This document shows positions 1 to 7,960 of a DNA stretch of 64,000 nt, one piece after another (position 1 is the stretch's first letter; each line of letters opens with the position of its first letter). A program made the position numbers and the translations under genes. The DNA comes from Rhodopirellula baltica SH 1 (GTDB lineage Bacteria; Planctomycetota; Planctomycetia; Pirellulales; Pirellulaceae). The notes beneath the pieces were generated by a model. The model saw only the letters and a program-made list of their open reading frames with translations. It had not been told where the DNA came from and ran no database searches. The stretch lies in contig NC_005027.1 in the NCBI RefSeq assembly GCF_000196115.1, positions 310,001 through 374,000 of the forward strand, given 5' to 3'.

Positions 1-866
1 TCTGCGCCATAGGACGGCTCATCCAACATAGCGGGATCTTTGATCTTCCACGCTTCGTTGGTCATCGGATTGAAAGGCAGCGAGACGTGTTCGTGCAACA
101 CCTTCCACTGCCCTTCTTTCTTGCGAAAGCAAATCGTCACCCTCATCCAAGATTGGCCAGCGGGGTGATCCGCCACCTCGGTTTGAAATTGATGCAGTCC
201 GTGCACGAAAGCGACATCATCGCCGACCTCGAATGTCAGGTCGTGATGAACCGATTTGAATTCAGGAAAGTGTGGCAAGCAACCTTCCCAAAGCTTGCGA
301 ATATTCTGTGGACCAACGGTCTTGTACGGTGGAATGCCGCCGTACAGCACAGAGTCCTCGGTGTAGTTTGCAACCAAACCGTCGTAGTCGCGAGCCTCCA
401 AAGCCGTGGACCATTGATGAATCAACCGGCGTAGTTCGGCTTCTCCGTCGCACTGCAATTTCTGTTGAATGGTGGCCTCTTGTTCTCGCAATTCCGGCGT
501 CATCTCGTCACCGAAATCTTCCAGCTCAAAAATCGGGCGAATCTCGATGTCCGAGTCTTCCATCATCGGATTGGGGCAGCGACGCACCCAATCGATCGCT
601 TCGCTCATCGAACGAACTTCCCAGATCCAATAGCCAGCAATCAATTCTTTTGTTTCAGCGAACGGTCCGTCAGTCACCGTCCGTTCCGTTCCATGAAAGT
701 GAACGCGAACCCCTTGGCTGGTTGGCTTCAAACCTTCACCGGCTTTCATGATCCCGGCCTCGACCAACTTCTCGTTGAAGTTCCCCATGTCGGTCAGCAG
801 TTTTTCGTCGGGCATTTTACCCGCTTCTGAACTTTCTGACGCCTTCACCATCACCATGACACGCAT
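1..866 (-). CDS. YCII (DGPF) domain + SnoaL-like domain protein, 3' end outside window
   Basis: Reading the minus strand from an ATG at 866 gives an uninterrupted frame to the window edge, so the C-terminus is missing. Residues about 1-115 form a YCII-related domain, recognisable by DGPFAETKE near residue 67 followed by GYWIWEV. Such proteins often accompany ECF sigma factors. From about residue 140 the sequence resembles a SnoaL/ketosteroid-isomerase-like fold (ALEARDYDGLVANYTEDSV), usual in small cone-fold proteins. The fusion is seen in the translation; the function is unknown, and neither domain alone predicts a substrate. No signal peptide, so probably cytoplasmic. Confidence 0.8.
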   Translation of the reverse strand, partial: MRVMVMVKASESSEAGKMPDEKLLTDMGNFNEKLVEAGIMKAGEGLKPTSQGVRVHFHGTERTVTDGPFAETKELIAGYWIWEVRSMSEAIDWVRRCPNPMMEDSDIEIRPIFELEDFGDEMTPELREQEATIQQKLQCDGEAELRRLIHQWSTALEARDYDGLVANYTEDSVLYGGIPPYKTVGPQNIRKLWEGCLPHFPEFKSVHHDLTFEVGDDVAFVHGLHQFQTEVADHPAGQSWMRVTICFRKKEGQWKVLHEHVSLPFNPMTNEAWKIKDPAMLDEPSYGA

Positions 867-1122
867 CGCTGTTCCTCTCTCTGGAAGTTTGCTTCACTCG
901 AAAAATGTTCACGCAGAACCGGGCGAAAGTCCAAACAGCTCACACCATTTCACCCAACAATCCTGCCGATTTGTTAGTTAGTCGATCGCGTTCGTCAACG
1001 ATCGACATCAGCCGCAAAAAGAAAGCAAACTTTTTCTACAAATCGAGTTCCGAGCCGGCGAACAAGAGAATCAGCGGGCCTGGCGTTGAAACGCCTTCAC
1101 ATGACAATCCGGCATGCGTGGT

Positions 1123-1716
1123 CTACCCGAGAAGCTGGTATCCGACCAAACCAAACGTGGCCACAGCGATGCAAACGGCGACTCCCGCCAGCAAGCCATC
1201 GCGGGCCAGGATCGACAACGCGAACGCAAAGATGGCTCCTCCGGCTAAGTTAGCGCTGAACGGGATGAATTCCAAAACAGGCGTGCTCATCGCCACCAAA
1301 ATCGCCGCCACCGCCAGCGTGCTGATCGTTGCATGTTTCATCATCCAAGTCCATCGCTGAGCCGTCATGCTATCAATCCAAGCGGCAGGCTTCCGCAACC
1401 AGTCCAACATCTTCTGAACTTTGCTTTGACCGATCTCCCATCGTTCCATCCAACTCGGGATCCAAACATGGTCCGAGTTGGCTAGCATTTGGCCGCACAA
1501 GATGACCACCAGCAAACCCAACAACACCGGGACGCCCGGAATATCAGCAGGACCAGGCAACACCATGATCGCGCCCACGATCAGCAGCAACGACGCGAAC
1601 GATTTTCGTCCAACAGCGTCCATCACCTGGCCAAACTTCACTCGCTCGTTGTTCTCGGCGACCTCATCGATCTGATGGATGATCTGTTCGATGGGGGCGT
1701 TGTGGTCGGTACTCAT
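1123..1716 (-). CDS. ExoD-family integral membrane protein
   Basis: A 197-aa protein. The frame is open further upstream, but ATG at 1716 is preferred: an AAAGGA/GGAG purine stretch lies just upstream and the added N-terminus is low-complexity and Arg-rich. After a short hydrophilic head (HQIDEVAENNERVKFGQVMD) come several hydrophobic segments containing LPGPADIPGVPVLLGL, typical of the exopolysaccharide-synthesis ExoD family. ExoD proteins are inner-membrane proteins of uncertain biochemical role, first linked to exopolysaccharide production. It stands alone, divergent from the small Cys-rich gene at 1970. The family call is good; any specific function is inferred. Confidence 0.8.
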   Translation of the reverse strand: MSTDHNAPIEQIIHQIDEVAENNERVKFGQVMDAVGRKSFASLLLIVGAIMVLPGPADIPGVPVLLGLLVVILCGQMLANSDHVWIPSWMERWEIGQSKVQKMLDWLRKPAAWIDSMTAQRWTWMMKHATISTLAVAAILVAMSTPVLEFIPFSANLAGGAIFAFALSILARDGLLAGVAVCIAVATFGLVGYQLLG

Positions 1717-1969
1717 CTCCAATCCTTTGAAAGCAATCGAATTGTGAAAGGGCGTTTGAAAACATTCATGCCGTGCAAACGGTGAACCAAGACTCCTTTT
1801 GCCGTGCACACGCTTTCTGCCCCTTTCGATTTGGATGAGATGTCGACGCCGATTGTTCACGATGCGGTCCTCTTGAACATCTGTTTGGCGCGCAGATCGC
1901 TGGTGTTGCTTTTCGAAACCTGGTCGCGAGATGATCAGGGCCGAAACTTTCTCACCAAGGAGACCTCCC

Positions 1970-2137
1970 ATGCCAGTTTCGAAAGACGCACCCCAAGTGG
2001 GCGACATGTATCGATGCGTGAACTGCCAAATGGAAATTCACGTGACCAAGGGTTGTGACCGCGAGGGTTGCGAACCTGAATTCCGTTGCTGCGGCAAACC
2101 TTTAGAAAAAGTCACGGAACCGCCGGCCAACAGCTGA
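1970..2137 (+). CDS. Small six-cysteine desulforedoxin-like metal-binding protein
   Basis: A 55-aa protein starting at ATG 1970, directly behind AAGGAG, which decides this start over an upstream in-frame one at 1931. Cysteines lie at 16, 19, 29, 34, 40 and 41. The CxxC followed by CCGKPLE resembles the four-Cys iron site of desulforedoxin and the N-terminal domain of desulfoferrodoxin, but C29 and C34 are extra. It may bind iron or zinc as a small redox or zinc-ribbon protein; the metal is not determinable from sequence. No signal peptide. It is a single gene divergent from the ExoD-like gene. Confidence 0.7.
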   Translation: MPVSKDAPQVGDMYRCVNCQMEIHVTKGCDREGCEPEFRCCGKPLEKVTEPPANS

Positions 2138-2443
2138 AGTCGCCGCGCGCATATGCCCTGAAGTCAGCAGCCGGATGCGACTGACAAAAAATCCAACGAA
2201 ATGCCACGAAGTTCGCGACCAATCGCGTCAACCGTTCGAGCCTTCGCCCGGGTTCTGCAAAGGATCCTTTGAAATCACTAAGCAATTCGCTTTTGGCATG
2301 AATTCCGCGTGCTGACTTCTCACCCGTGCATCTATCTATGGACAAATGGAACGGCGGCAGTTTTAATCATTCGACATCGAGTCGCATTGACAATGCGTCT
2401 CAATCGAGCTGCCAATCCAATTCAGTCACTTCAGAGAAACAAC
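2138..2443 (+). other. Intergenic region upstream of the DUF1080 gene
   Basis: 306 bases without a convincing gene. The only pattern noted is a weak sigma-54-like GG-N10-GC spacing at 2295-2308 (TGGCATG then CCGC), about 135 bases before the downstream start. Its -12 half is a poor match, so no promoter is called. Confidence 0.4.
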
Positions 2444-3103
2444 ATGAAGAATTTTGTTCAGTCGCTCCGCTATCCAATGGGGCTCGCCCTCGTACTGTGC
2501 TTGTCTGCTGCAGGCACCAGCGTCTCCGCTGAAGACAACGCGAAAGCCGACGAGTCGGCCAAGTGGACGACTTTGTTCGACGGTGAATCGCTGGAAGGTT
2601 GGGAGAAGGTTGGACGAGACGACAGCAAGTGGGAAGTGGTCGATGGCGTGATCAAAGGCACCGGCGGCGTTTCCATGTTGGTCAACACATCCGGTCCCTA
2701 CAAGAATTTCCGCTATCGCGCGGAAGTCAAAATCAACGACGGTGGCAACTCGGGCGTTTACTTTCGCACGACACGCAAACCCGGTTTCATGGACGGCTAC
2801 GAAGCCCAAGTCGACAGCACCCACACCGACCCGATTCGCACCGGTTCGCTGTACGGTTTCTGCCATGTCTACCCGCAGTTGGTCAAACCAGACACCTGGT
2901 TCACCTACGAGATCGAAGTCAAAGACGACAACTGGCGTGGTCGCGACATGACTCGCATCAAGATCACTGTCGATGGCAACGAGTTGTACGAATACATGGA
3001 TTTCGAAAAGACCTACGGCCCCGGCCACTTCGCATTCCAGCAGCACGACCCAGGCAGCATCGTGCACATCCGAAAATCGGAAGTCATGCCACTGGACGAC
3101 TAG
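2444..3103 (+). CDS. Secreted DUF1080 (3-keto-disaccharide hydrolase-type) protein
   Basis: A 219-aa protein with a signal peptide: MKNFVQSLRYP, a hydrophobic core, then SVSA before EDNAKA. The mature part is one DUF1080 beta-sandwich: WTTLFDGESLEGWEKV near its start, GNSGVYFRTTRKPGFMDGYE in the middle and GPGHFAFQQHDPGSIVHIRK at the end. The family has concanavalin/laminarinase-like folds, and some members hydrolyse 3-keto-glycosides; planctomycetes have many copies. ATG 2444 is chosen because the upstream extension in the same frame destroys the signal peptide. A strong terminator follows at 3156. Substrate unknown. Confidence 0.85.
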   Translation: MKNFVQSLRYPMGLALVLCLSAAGTSVSAEDNAKADESAKWTTLFDGESLEGWEKVGRDDSKWEVVDGVIKGTGGVSMLVNTSGPYKNFRYRAEVKINDGGNSGVYFRTTRKPGFMDGYEAQVDSTHTDPIRTGSLYGFCHVYPQLVKPDTWFTYEIEVKDDNWRGRDMTRIKITVDGNELYEYMDFEKTYGPGHFAFQQHDPGSIVHIRKSEVMPLDD

Positions 3104-3155
3104 TCGCCCAACCACGCCGGCTCGCCATAGCGATTTTCAGAAACACCAACCTTCG

Positions 3156-3189
3156 AACACCGTGTCATTTCATGACGCGGTGTTTTTTT
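3156..3189 (+). terminator. Rho-independent terminator after the DUF1080 gene
   Basis: A 13-bp stem (3156-3168 pairing with 3172-3184, one G-T wobble) with a 3-base loop is followed by a T run ending at 3189. It lies 52 bases after the stop codon at 3103 and is the clearest intrinsic terminator in the window. Confidence 0.85.
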
Positions 3190-3365
3190 GTGTGAAGGTC
3201 GACAGGAATTCCACAAAGTTTTACACGGCAGCACTCACAAACCCACCGATCCGCATTCAACTTTCCGTTTCCGCCGTTTGACTAGCCGCTTCCCCCCAAC
3301 CCTGCGATCGGAATGAATTAAACTCTGTACCTCGCTGCCAATTTGCACAACGGAGATCTTTGCCA

Positions 3366-6300
3366 ATGCGCTCTCAGACTTACTCTCTTTCTCTGCTTTG
3401 GAGTCTGTCGTTCGCACTGACAGTGTTCGCGACAGGATTCGCCAACGCCGCTGAAACCGACGTCGATTTGCCATGGAAAGGCAAACTGTTTGAAGCACCA
3501 GCGGACGCGGTATTGGAGGGAGCAGCAAAGATCCCTCAACCCGAAGCGGACGAAAGCGAGTACCTGGTTTGGGACGAAAGAACTCAGATTTCTGCCGATC
3601 ATCGTGTGACCAGAACCGAGAGGCAGGTGTATCGAATTCTATCGAGAGACGACATCGAGACGCGGGGGAGTCTGGCTGCCGCCTGGACTCCGTGGCTGGA
3701 GGAGCGTCCGTTGATGCGAGCTCGGGTCATCACACAGGACGGGCTCGTCCACGAATTGGATTCAAGCACGATCACGGAATCGTCCGCTTCCAATGTGCAG
3801 AATCAGGTTTACACAGACACGCGAATTCTGACCGCACCACTTCCCGCGATCGCAATCGGTTCCATCGTAGAGACCGAAGTCATCACCAAAGAACACACCG
3901 CGTTTTGCCCATCCGGCATCGTTGGCAGGGTCGTCTGGGAACGCTTCTCGAAGTGCCATCACCTCTATACCGAGGTGCGAGCGGATGCGTCTATCGACCT
4001 TTCATTGCACGGTGTTGGCAAGAGTGTCCCCTTGCAGATTCAACAAGTTGGGAACGAAAAGGTCTGGAGTTTGAAGCAATACCAGCCTGATCCGATCAAG
4101 GTTCTCTGGGACTACACGCCGTCTGATCATACGCCGATGTCCTTCGTCACTTATTGCACAGGGACCTCGTGGGCCGACATCGCTGCTTACTACGACGACA
4201 TGGTCAATCGCCAAATCGCTGATAGTGAATTGGGCAATCTGCCCGATCAAGTCAAGCAAAATTGGCGAGCAAACCATGACGAAGATGATCGTCGAGCGTT
4301 GGTCACGATTGCGTGGGCTCAGATCATGAACTCCATCCGCTACACCGGAATCGAGTTTGGTGTTTCCGCGATCCAGCCCGCTCGCCCAATCGATACGTTG
4401 CGAAGACGCTATGGTGACTGCAAAGATCAAGCTTGCTTGATGGTTGCGATGCTAAGGCAACTAGATATCGAAGCATACGTCGCCTTGCAAAACACCCAAT
4501 CTTTGGCGGACGCGGCTGCCGATGCGCCGGCTTTGAACGCATTTGACCATGCGATCGTCTACGTTCCTCGCCAAGACGATCTGAAAGAAATGTGGATCGA
4601 CATGACTGCGTCGTACACGTCTTTCGGCGAATTGCCCGCCGACGACCAAGACAGGCTGACTTTGGTGGCGGCTCCCACCACCGACAATTTGCGGCGAACC
4701 AGTCCAAGTCGCTCCAGCGACAACATCCGGCGACATAAAACCGTTTATCAGTTAAAAACCAATGGCCCTTCGACCGCGACGGTTACTTCAAGCTCGACCG
4801 GTATTTTCGCTAGCTACTTGCGATCGGCTTATGCAAGTCAAACACGTCAGCAAGTTAGAGAGTCGCTGAAAGAACAATACGCAGAGGTTTATGGTGACGC
4901 GGAACTATCGGAGATCCAGTACGACAATCCAAACCAACCCACCTCACCCGAATTCACCGTCCAATATCAATTTGACTCAACTGGCATCTGCACAAACGAT
5001 CTGGGCAGGCTAGTCATCGAATTGGCCCCCGGTGCCGCATTCAACTATTTGCCGTACGAATTCGTGGGACCGGAATACAACCAGCTTCCCGATGACCCGG
5101 ATGCGATCGAACGAACGCTCCCGTATGAGATCAGTCGGTTCATCTATCGTACCGAAATGGAACTGCATCCGCCCAGCGGATTCGAAGCGGTTTCCCTACC
5201 CGAACCCAAAACGATTCAGGTCGGCAAATTTCAAGTTGCAATGACCTGCAAAACGAACCCAGACGGCTCGGTCCACTTCGAGCTTCAACTGAACACGGGT
5301 GATGGCAAATTGAGTCCAGATCAGTTGCCGGAATTTCGCGACAAGTTCCTGACATTGTCAAGCAACGCTGCTCCCTCGGAATGGCTTGTACCCATCGAAT
5401 TTGCCTATCAGCCAACACTGAGATTTGAAAATGGTGACGAGGCGGGCGCGATTCGACAGATGCTTCAAATCGCTGAGGAAACACCGGAGGACGTCTTCAA
5501 CCGCAGCGAGTTATCCAGTGCACTGCTCAACGTTGGTCTGGTTCGCGAGTCGCAGGAGGTCGCGGACCAATTGGTTGCTGACGCTCCCGAGTCCGAACTC
5601 GCACATTGGACCTCGGCGTGGGCTTCGATGCACGACCGACGTGGTCGCAACATGTATCCCGGAATCGATCGCGAGAAGGTGCTGACGCGTTTACGCCGCA
5701 TGCTGGAACTGAATCCGTCCAGCGTCAATGGTCGGTACAACCTCGCAGTCATCCTCGAACATGACAACGAACTCACACGCTACAGCGACCGCGAGTCGAT
5801 GCTGGAAGCCGCGAAAATCTATCGTTCACTTCTCGATGAGCAGGCGTTCGAGTCGGTGGTCGTCAACTATGGCATTCTGCTGGCCCATCTCGAAGACACC
5901 CAGGCCTTGCGACGTTTGGTTCGAACTTATCCGACGCTCAATGAGCCCTGGATCTTCCTGGCGGTGGCCGAGATCAATCGAAACGGAATCGCAGCAGGAA
6001 ATCGAGTCCTCGATCAAGCCACCAACACGTTGGACGGCGACTTCATTCAAGCCAACGTCGCTGCTCGGCTGCGAACGTTTCGCCGATATGATTTGCTGCA
6101 AGAGTTCCTGGAGAACCGCCCGGACCTGAAGGGCGTGTCGTCCTCGCTTCGTCATCTTGAGCGTTACGAAGACGTGAAGCTCGAACCGTCGGATCCGGCA
6201 TCCGCCATGCAGAGTTTTTTGGCTCGGGTCCTGAAGTTTGGTCCCGACGTCGAAAAACTACGTGAACTCTACACTTCATCCGACAACGACAAATTCATTG

Positions 6301-7520
6301 TTGCTGACCTCGAGAAATTGCCACCTTCTCTTTATCAAATCCCCGAGGTCATTCGAACCACGTTTGGACAACCTGACCTCGGTGAGGACATTGTGAGTCT
6401 GTATGAATTTGAAATGGAAGGTGACGACATCGGCGGCTACACCGTAACCGCGTCAATCATCGACGATGTCGACATCCAAGATTCGTTCATTGCGAGGAAG
6501 GTGGTTCGCGACGGCGAAACCTATCGGCTCCTTCATCCCGGCAGATTCATGCACAACCATGGGATCAAGGCACTTGAGTTGATCGACAATGGGCATGTGG
6601 AAGAGGCCAAGACCTGGATCAATCCGCACTACCAAGTCGAGCGTGATCGGGTCGGCATGTTCAACCAGTTTGCCGCGTCTCCGTTTGCGCAAAGCTGGTT
6701 CGCATCTTCTGAATCTGACGTTCAAGCCCTGCGACTCGCGGCGTTGCTTCTCGCATCGCGAAACACGGCGGATCAAAACATTGCCGATAAGCTCGTCAAA
6801 GTACGCGATCAATATCCTGCTCTCTTGCAATTGCAAATTGACCGTTCGCGACTCACTCACCTCGCCGAACAACAACACTTCGAAGAATTGCTCAAGCTCT
6901 CCAATCAGATGCTAGAGAATTACCCTCGCACTCCCGAGTTGTTGAATGCACGTCTCACAGCGGAACTCGGACTCAACCAACATGCAAAAGCGGAGTCGAC
7001 GTTGAAGCTGCTCGATGGGCAGGACACGCAAATTGGCATCACCTCGCATTTGGCTTATCTAACCCAAACCGATGGACACGACCGAGCGTTGGAATACGCC
7101 CTTCAGCTACACAAGAAAAAGCCCGAGATGACTTCTTTGCTGAGCACAATTGGATGGCGCAGTTTGTTTACCGGAAAGTCTTCGCAGTTCGTCGATGAAG
7201 CCGAGGAGGCAACGATCCATTCCTTCACGATGCGTGAGCTGTCAGCAAATCGACACACACTTGCATGTGTCTACGCAGATGACGGACAGCTAACCAAAGC
7301 GTTTTTGACGCTCACAGAAGCAATCGATGCCCGCAATGGCGTGGAAGAGTCATTTGACCAACTCGTGAGAGGCCGTATTGCGCAGCGATGTGGTCTGCCC
7401 GAAGCGGCGGAAAGATATTACCGCGAAGTCCAGCCAGCAATGTTCAACGAACCAGCCGGTGCCAGCTGCGTCGAATTAGCCAACCGATGGATCCAATCGA
7501 TAGAAACGCCTGAAGAATAG
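3366..7520 (+). CDS. DUF3857 / transglutaminase-like / TPR exported protein
   Basis: A 1384-aa protein. ATG 3366 is preferred to TTG 3360 because GGAG at 3352-3355 is better spaced. An N-terminal signal peptide ends near FANA. Residues about 60-330 match a DUF3857 domain. A transglutaminase-like core follows with YGDCKD (Cys near 352) and FDHAIVYV (His near 394), then an Asp in MWIDMTAS, so a Cys-His-Asp triad is present. The C-terminal half (about 690-1384) is helical and TPR-like (VGLVRESQEVADQLVADAPES, ALLLASRNTADQNIADK). It is probably an exported or periplasmic papain-fold protein; the substrate is unknown. It is monocistronic, downstream of the terminator at 3156. Confidence 0.8.
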   Translation: MRSQTYSLSLLWSLSFALTVFATGFANAAETDVDLPWKGKLFEAPADAVLEGAAKIPQPEADESEYLVWDERTQISADHRVTRTERQVYRILSRDDIETRGSLAAAWTPWLEERPLMRARVITQDGLVHELDSSTITESSASNVQNQVYTDTRILTAPLPAIAIGSIVETEVITKEHTAFCPSGIVGRVVWERFSKCHHLYTEVRADASIDLSLHGVGKSVPLQIQQVGNEKVWSLKQYQPDPIKVLWDYTPSDHTPMSFVTYCTGTSWADIAAYYDDMVNRQIADSELGNLPDQVKQNWRANHDEDDRRALVTIAWAQIMNSIRYTGIEFGVSAIQPARPIDTLRRRYGDCKDQACLMVAMLRQLDIEAYVALQNTQSLADAAADAPALNAFDHAIVYVPRQDDLKEMWIDMTASYTSFGELPADDQDRLTLVAAPTTDNLRRTSPSRSSDNIRRHKTVYQLKTNGPSTATVTSSSTGIFASYLRSAYASQTRQQVRESLKEQYAEVYGDAELSEIQYDNPNQPTSPEFTVQYQFDSTGICTNDLGRLVIELAPGAAFNYLPYEFVGPEYNQLPDDPDAIERTLPYEISRFIYRTEMELHPPSGFEAVSLPEPKTIQVGKFQVAMTCKTNPDGSVHFELQLNTGDGKLSPDQLPEFRDKFLTLSSNAAPSEWLVPIEFAYQPTLRFENGDEAGAIRQMLQIAEETPEDVFNRSELSSALLNVGLVRESQEVADQLVADAPESELAHWTSAWASMHDRRGRNMYPGIDREKVLTRLRRMLELNPSSVNGRYNLAVILEHDNELTRYSDRESMLEAAKIYRSLLDEQAFESVVVNYGILLAHLEDTQALRRLVRTYPTLNEPWIFLAVAEINRNGIAAGNRVLDQATNTLDGDFIQANVAARLRTFRRYDLLQEFLENRPDLKGVSSSLRHLERYEDVKLEPSDPASAMQSFLARVLKFGPDVEKLRELYTSSDNDKFIVADLEKLPPSLYQIPEVIRTTFGQPDLGEDIVSLYEFEMEGDDIGGYTVTASIIDDVDIQDSFIARKVVRDGETYRLLHPGRFMHNHGIKALELIDNGHVEEAKTWINPHYQVERDRVGMFNQFAASPFAQSWFASSESDVQALRLAALLLASRNTADQNIADKLVKVRDQYPALLQLQIDRSRLTHLAEQQHFEELLKLSNQMLENYPRTPELLNARLTAELGLNQHAKAESTLKLLDGQDTQIGITSHLAYLTQTDGHDRALEYALQLHKKKPEMTSLLSTIGWRSLFTGKSSQFVDEAEEATIHSFTMRELSANRHTLACVYADDGQLTKAFLTLTEAIDARNGVEESFDQLVRGRIAQRCGLPEAAERYYREVQPAMFNEPAGASCVELANRWIQSIETPEE

Positions 7521-7960
7521 GTCAATCGTCGCCATCACAACGGATCAAGCAAAGCATCCGGCCGTAAGTCAAGCAAACACTGGGCCTAGCGGGCTGTTGA
7601 AAGAATGAGCCGTACCGCGTTAGCGGCGGTTAGTCAGACGCCAACCGGGGCTCCCGCCCATTGGCTCATTGTTGTTATTCGGTATACGACTAAATCAACA
7701 GGCTGCTAGCGCAGCCTGTTCCGACATCTAAGAAATCGCCTTCTTTCCTTCGGTGTGATAGAACCAACTACGGGATCAACAAAATCGTATTAGCAAGACA
7801 CTTGCCGAACATGCAACAGCCAGTGCGGTGTTGTTCGAGTCGTGTTTCATAGGTTGCTCGCAATCTCGGTTCAACTCTGATCTGCAGATCATTTGCAAGC
7901 CTGGCCACGGCAATTCGTCCACGCGTCATTTTGCCGTAGCCAGTGTCCTTTGACGTTGGG
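7521..7960. other. Convergent intergenic region carrying a 126-bp palindromic element
   Basis: 440 bases between convergent genes. It contains the element at 7585-7710, followed directly by a partial echo of its end (GCAGCCTGTT, 7711-7720). An inverted pair CGTAGCC (7935-7941) and GGCTACG (7959-7965) overlaps the stop codon of the minus-strand gene and might end its transcript, but there is no T run. No coding frame is convincing. Confidence 0.6.
7585..7710 (+). repeat. 126-bp palindromic interspersed element, copy A
   Basis: Direct comparison with 30655-30780 read in reverse complement shows two elements of exactly 126 bp with 111 identical positions (88%) and no gaps. The ends form imperfect terminal inverted repeats: 7585-7600 against 7695-7710 match at 13 of 16 positions. 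A nested perfect pair, AATGAGCC (7604-7611) and GGCTCATT (7663-7670), indicates a folded structure. There is no ORF inside. The size and ends fit a MITE or REP-derived non-autonomous element; no target-site duplication could be identified. Confidence 0.85.

Noticed and set aside
2295..2308. Sigma-54 promoter upstream of the DUF1080 gene
   Set aside because: GG-N10-GC spacing is present, but the -12 half (CCGC) is a poor match, unlike the full-consensus site at 47520.
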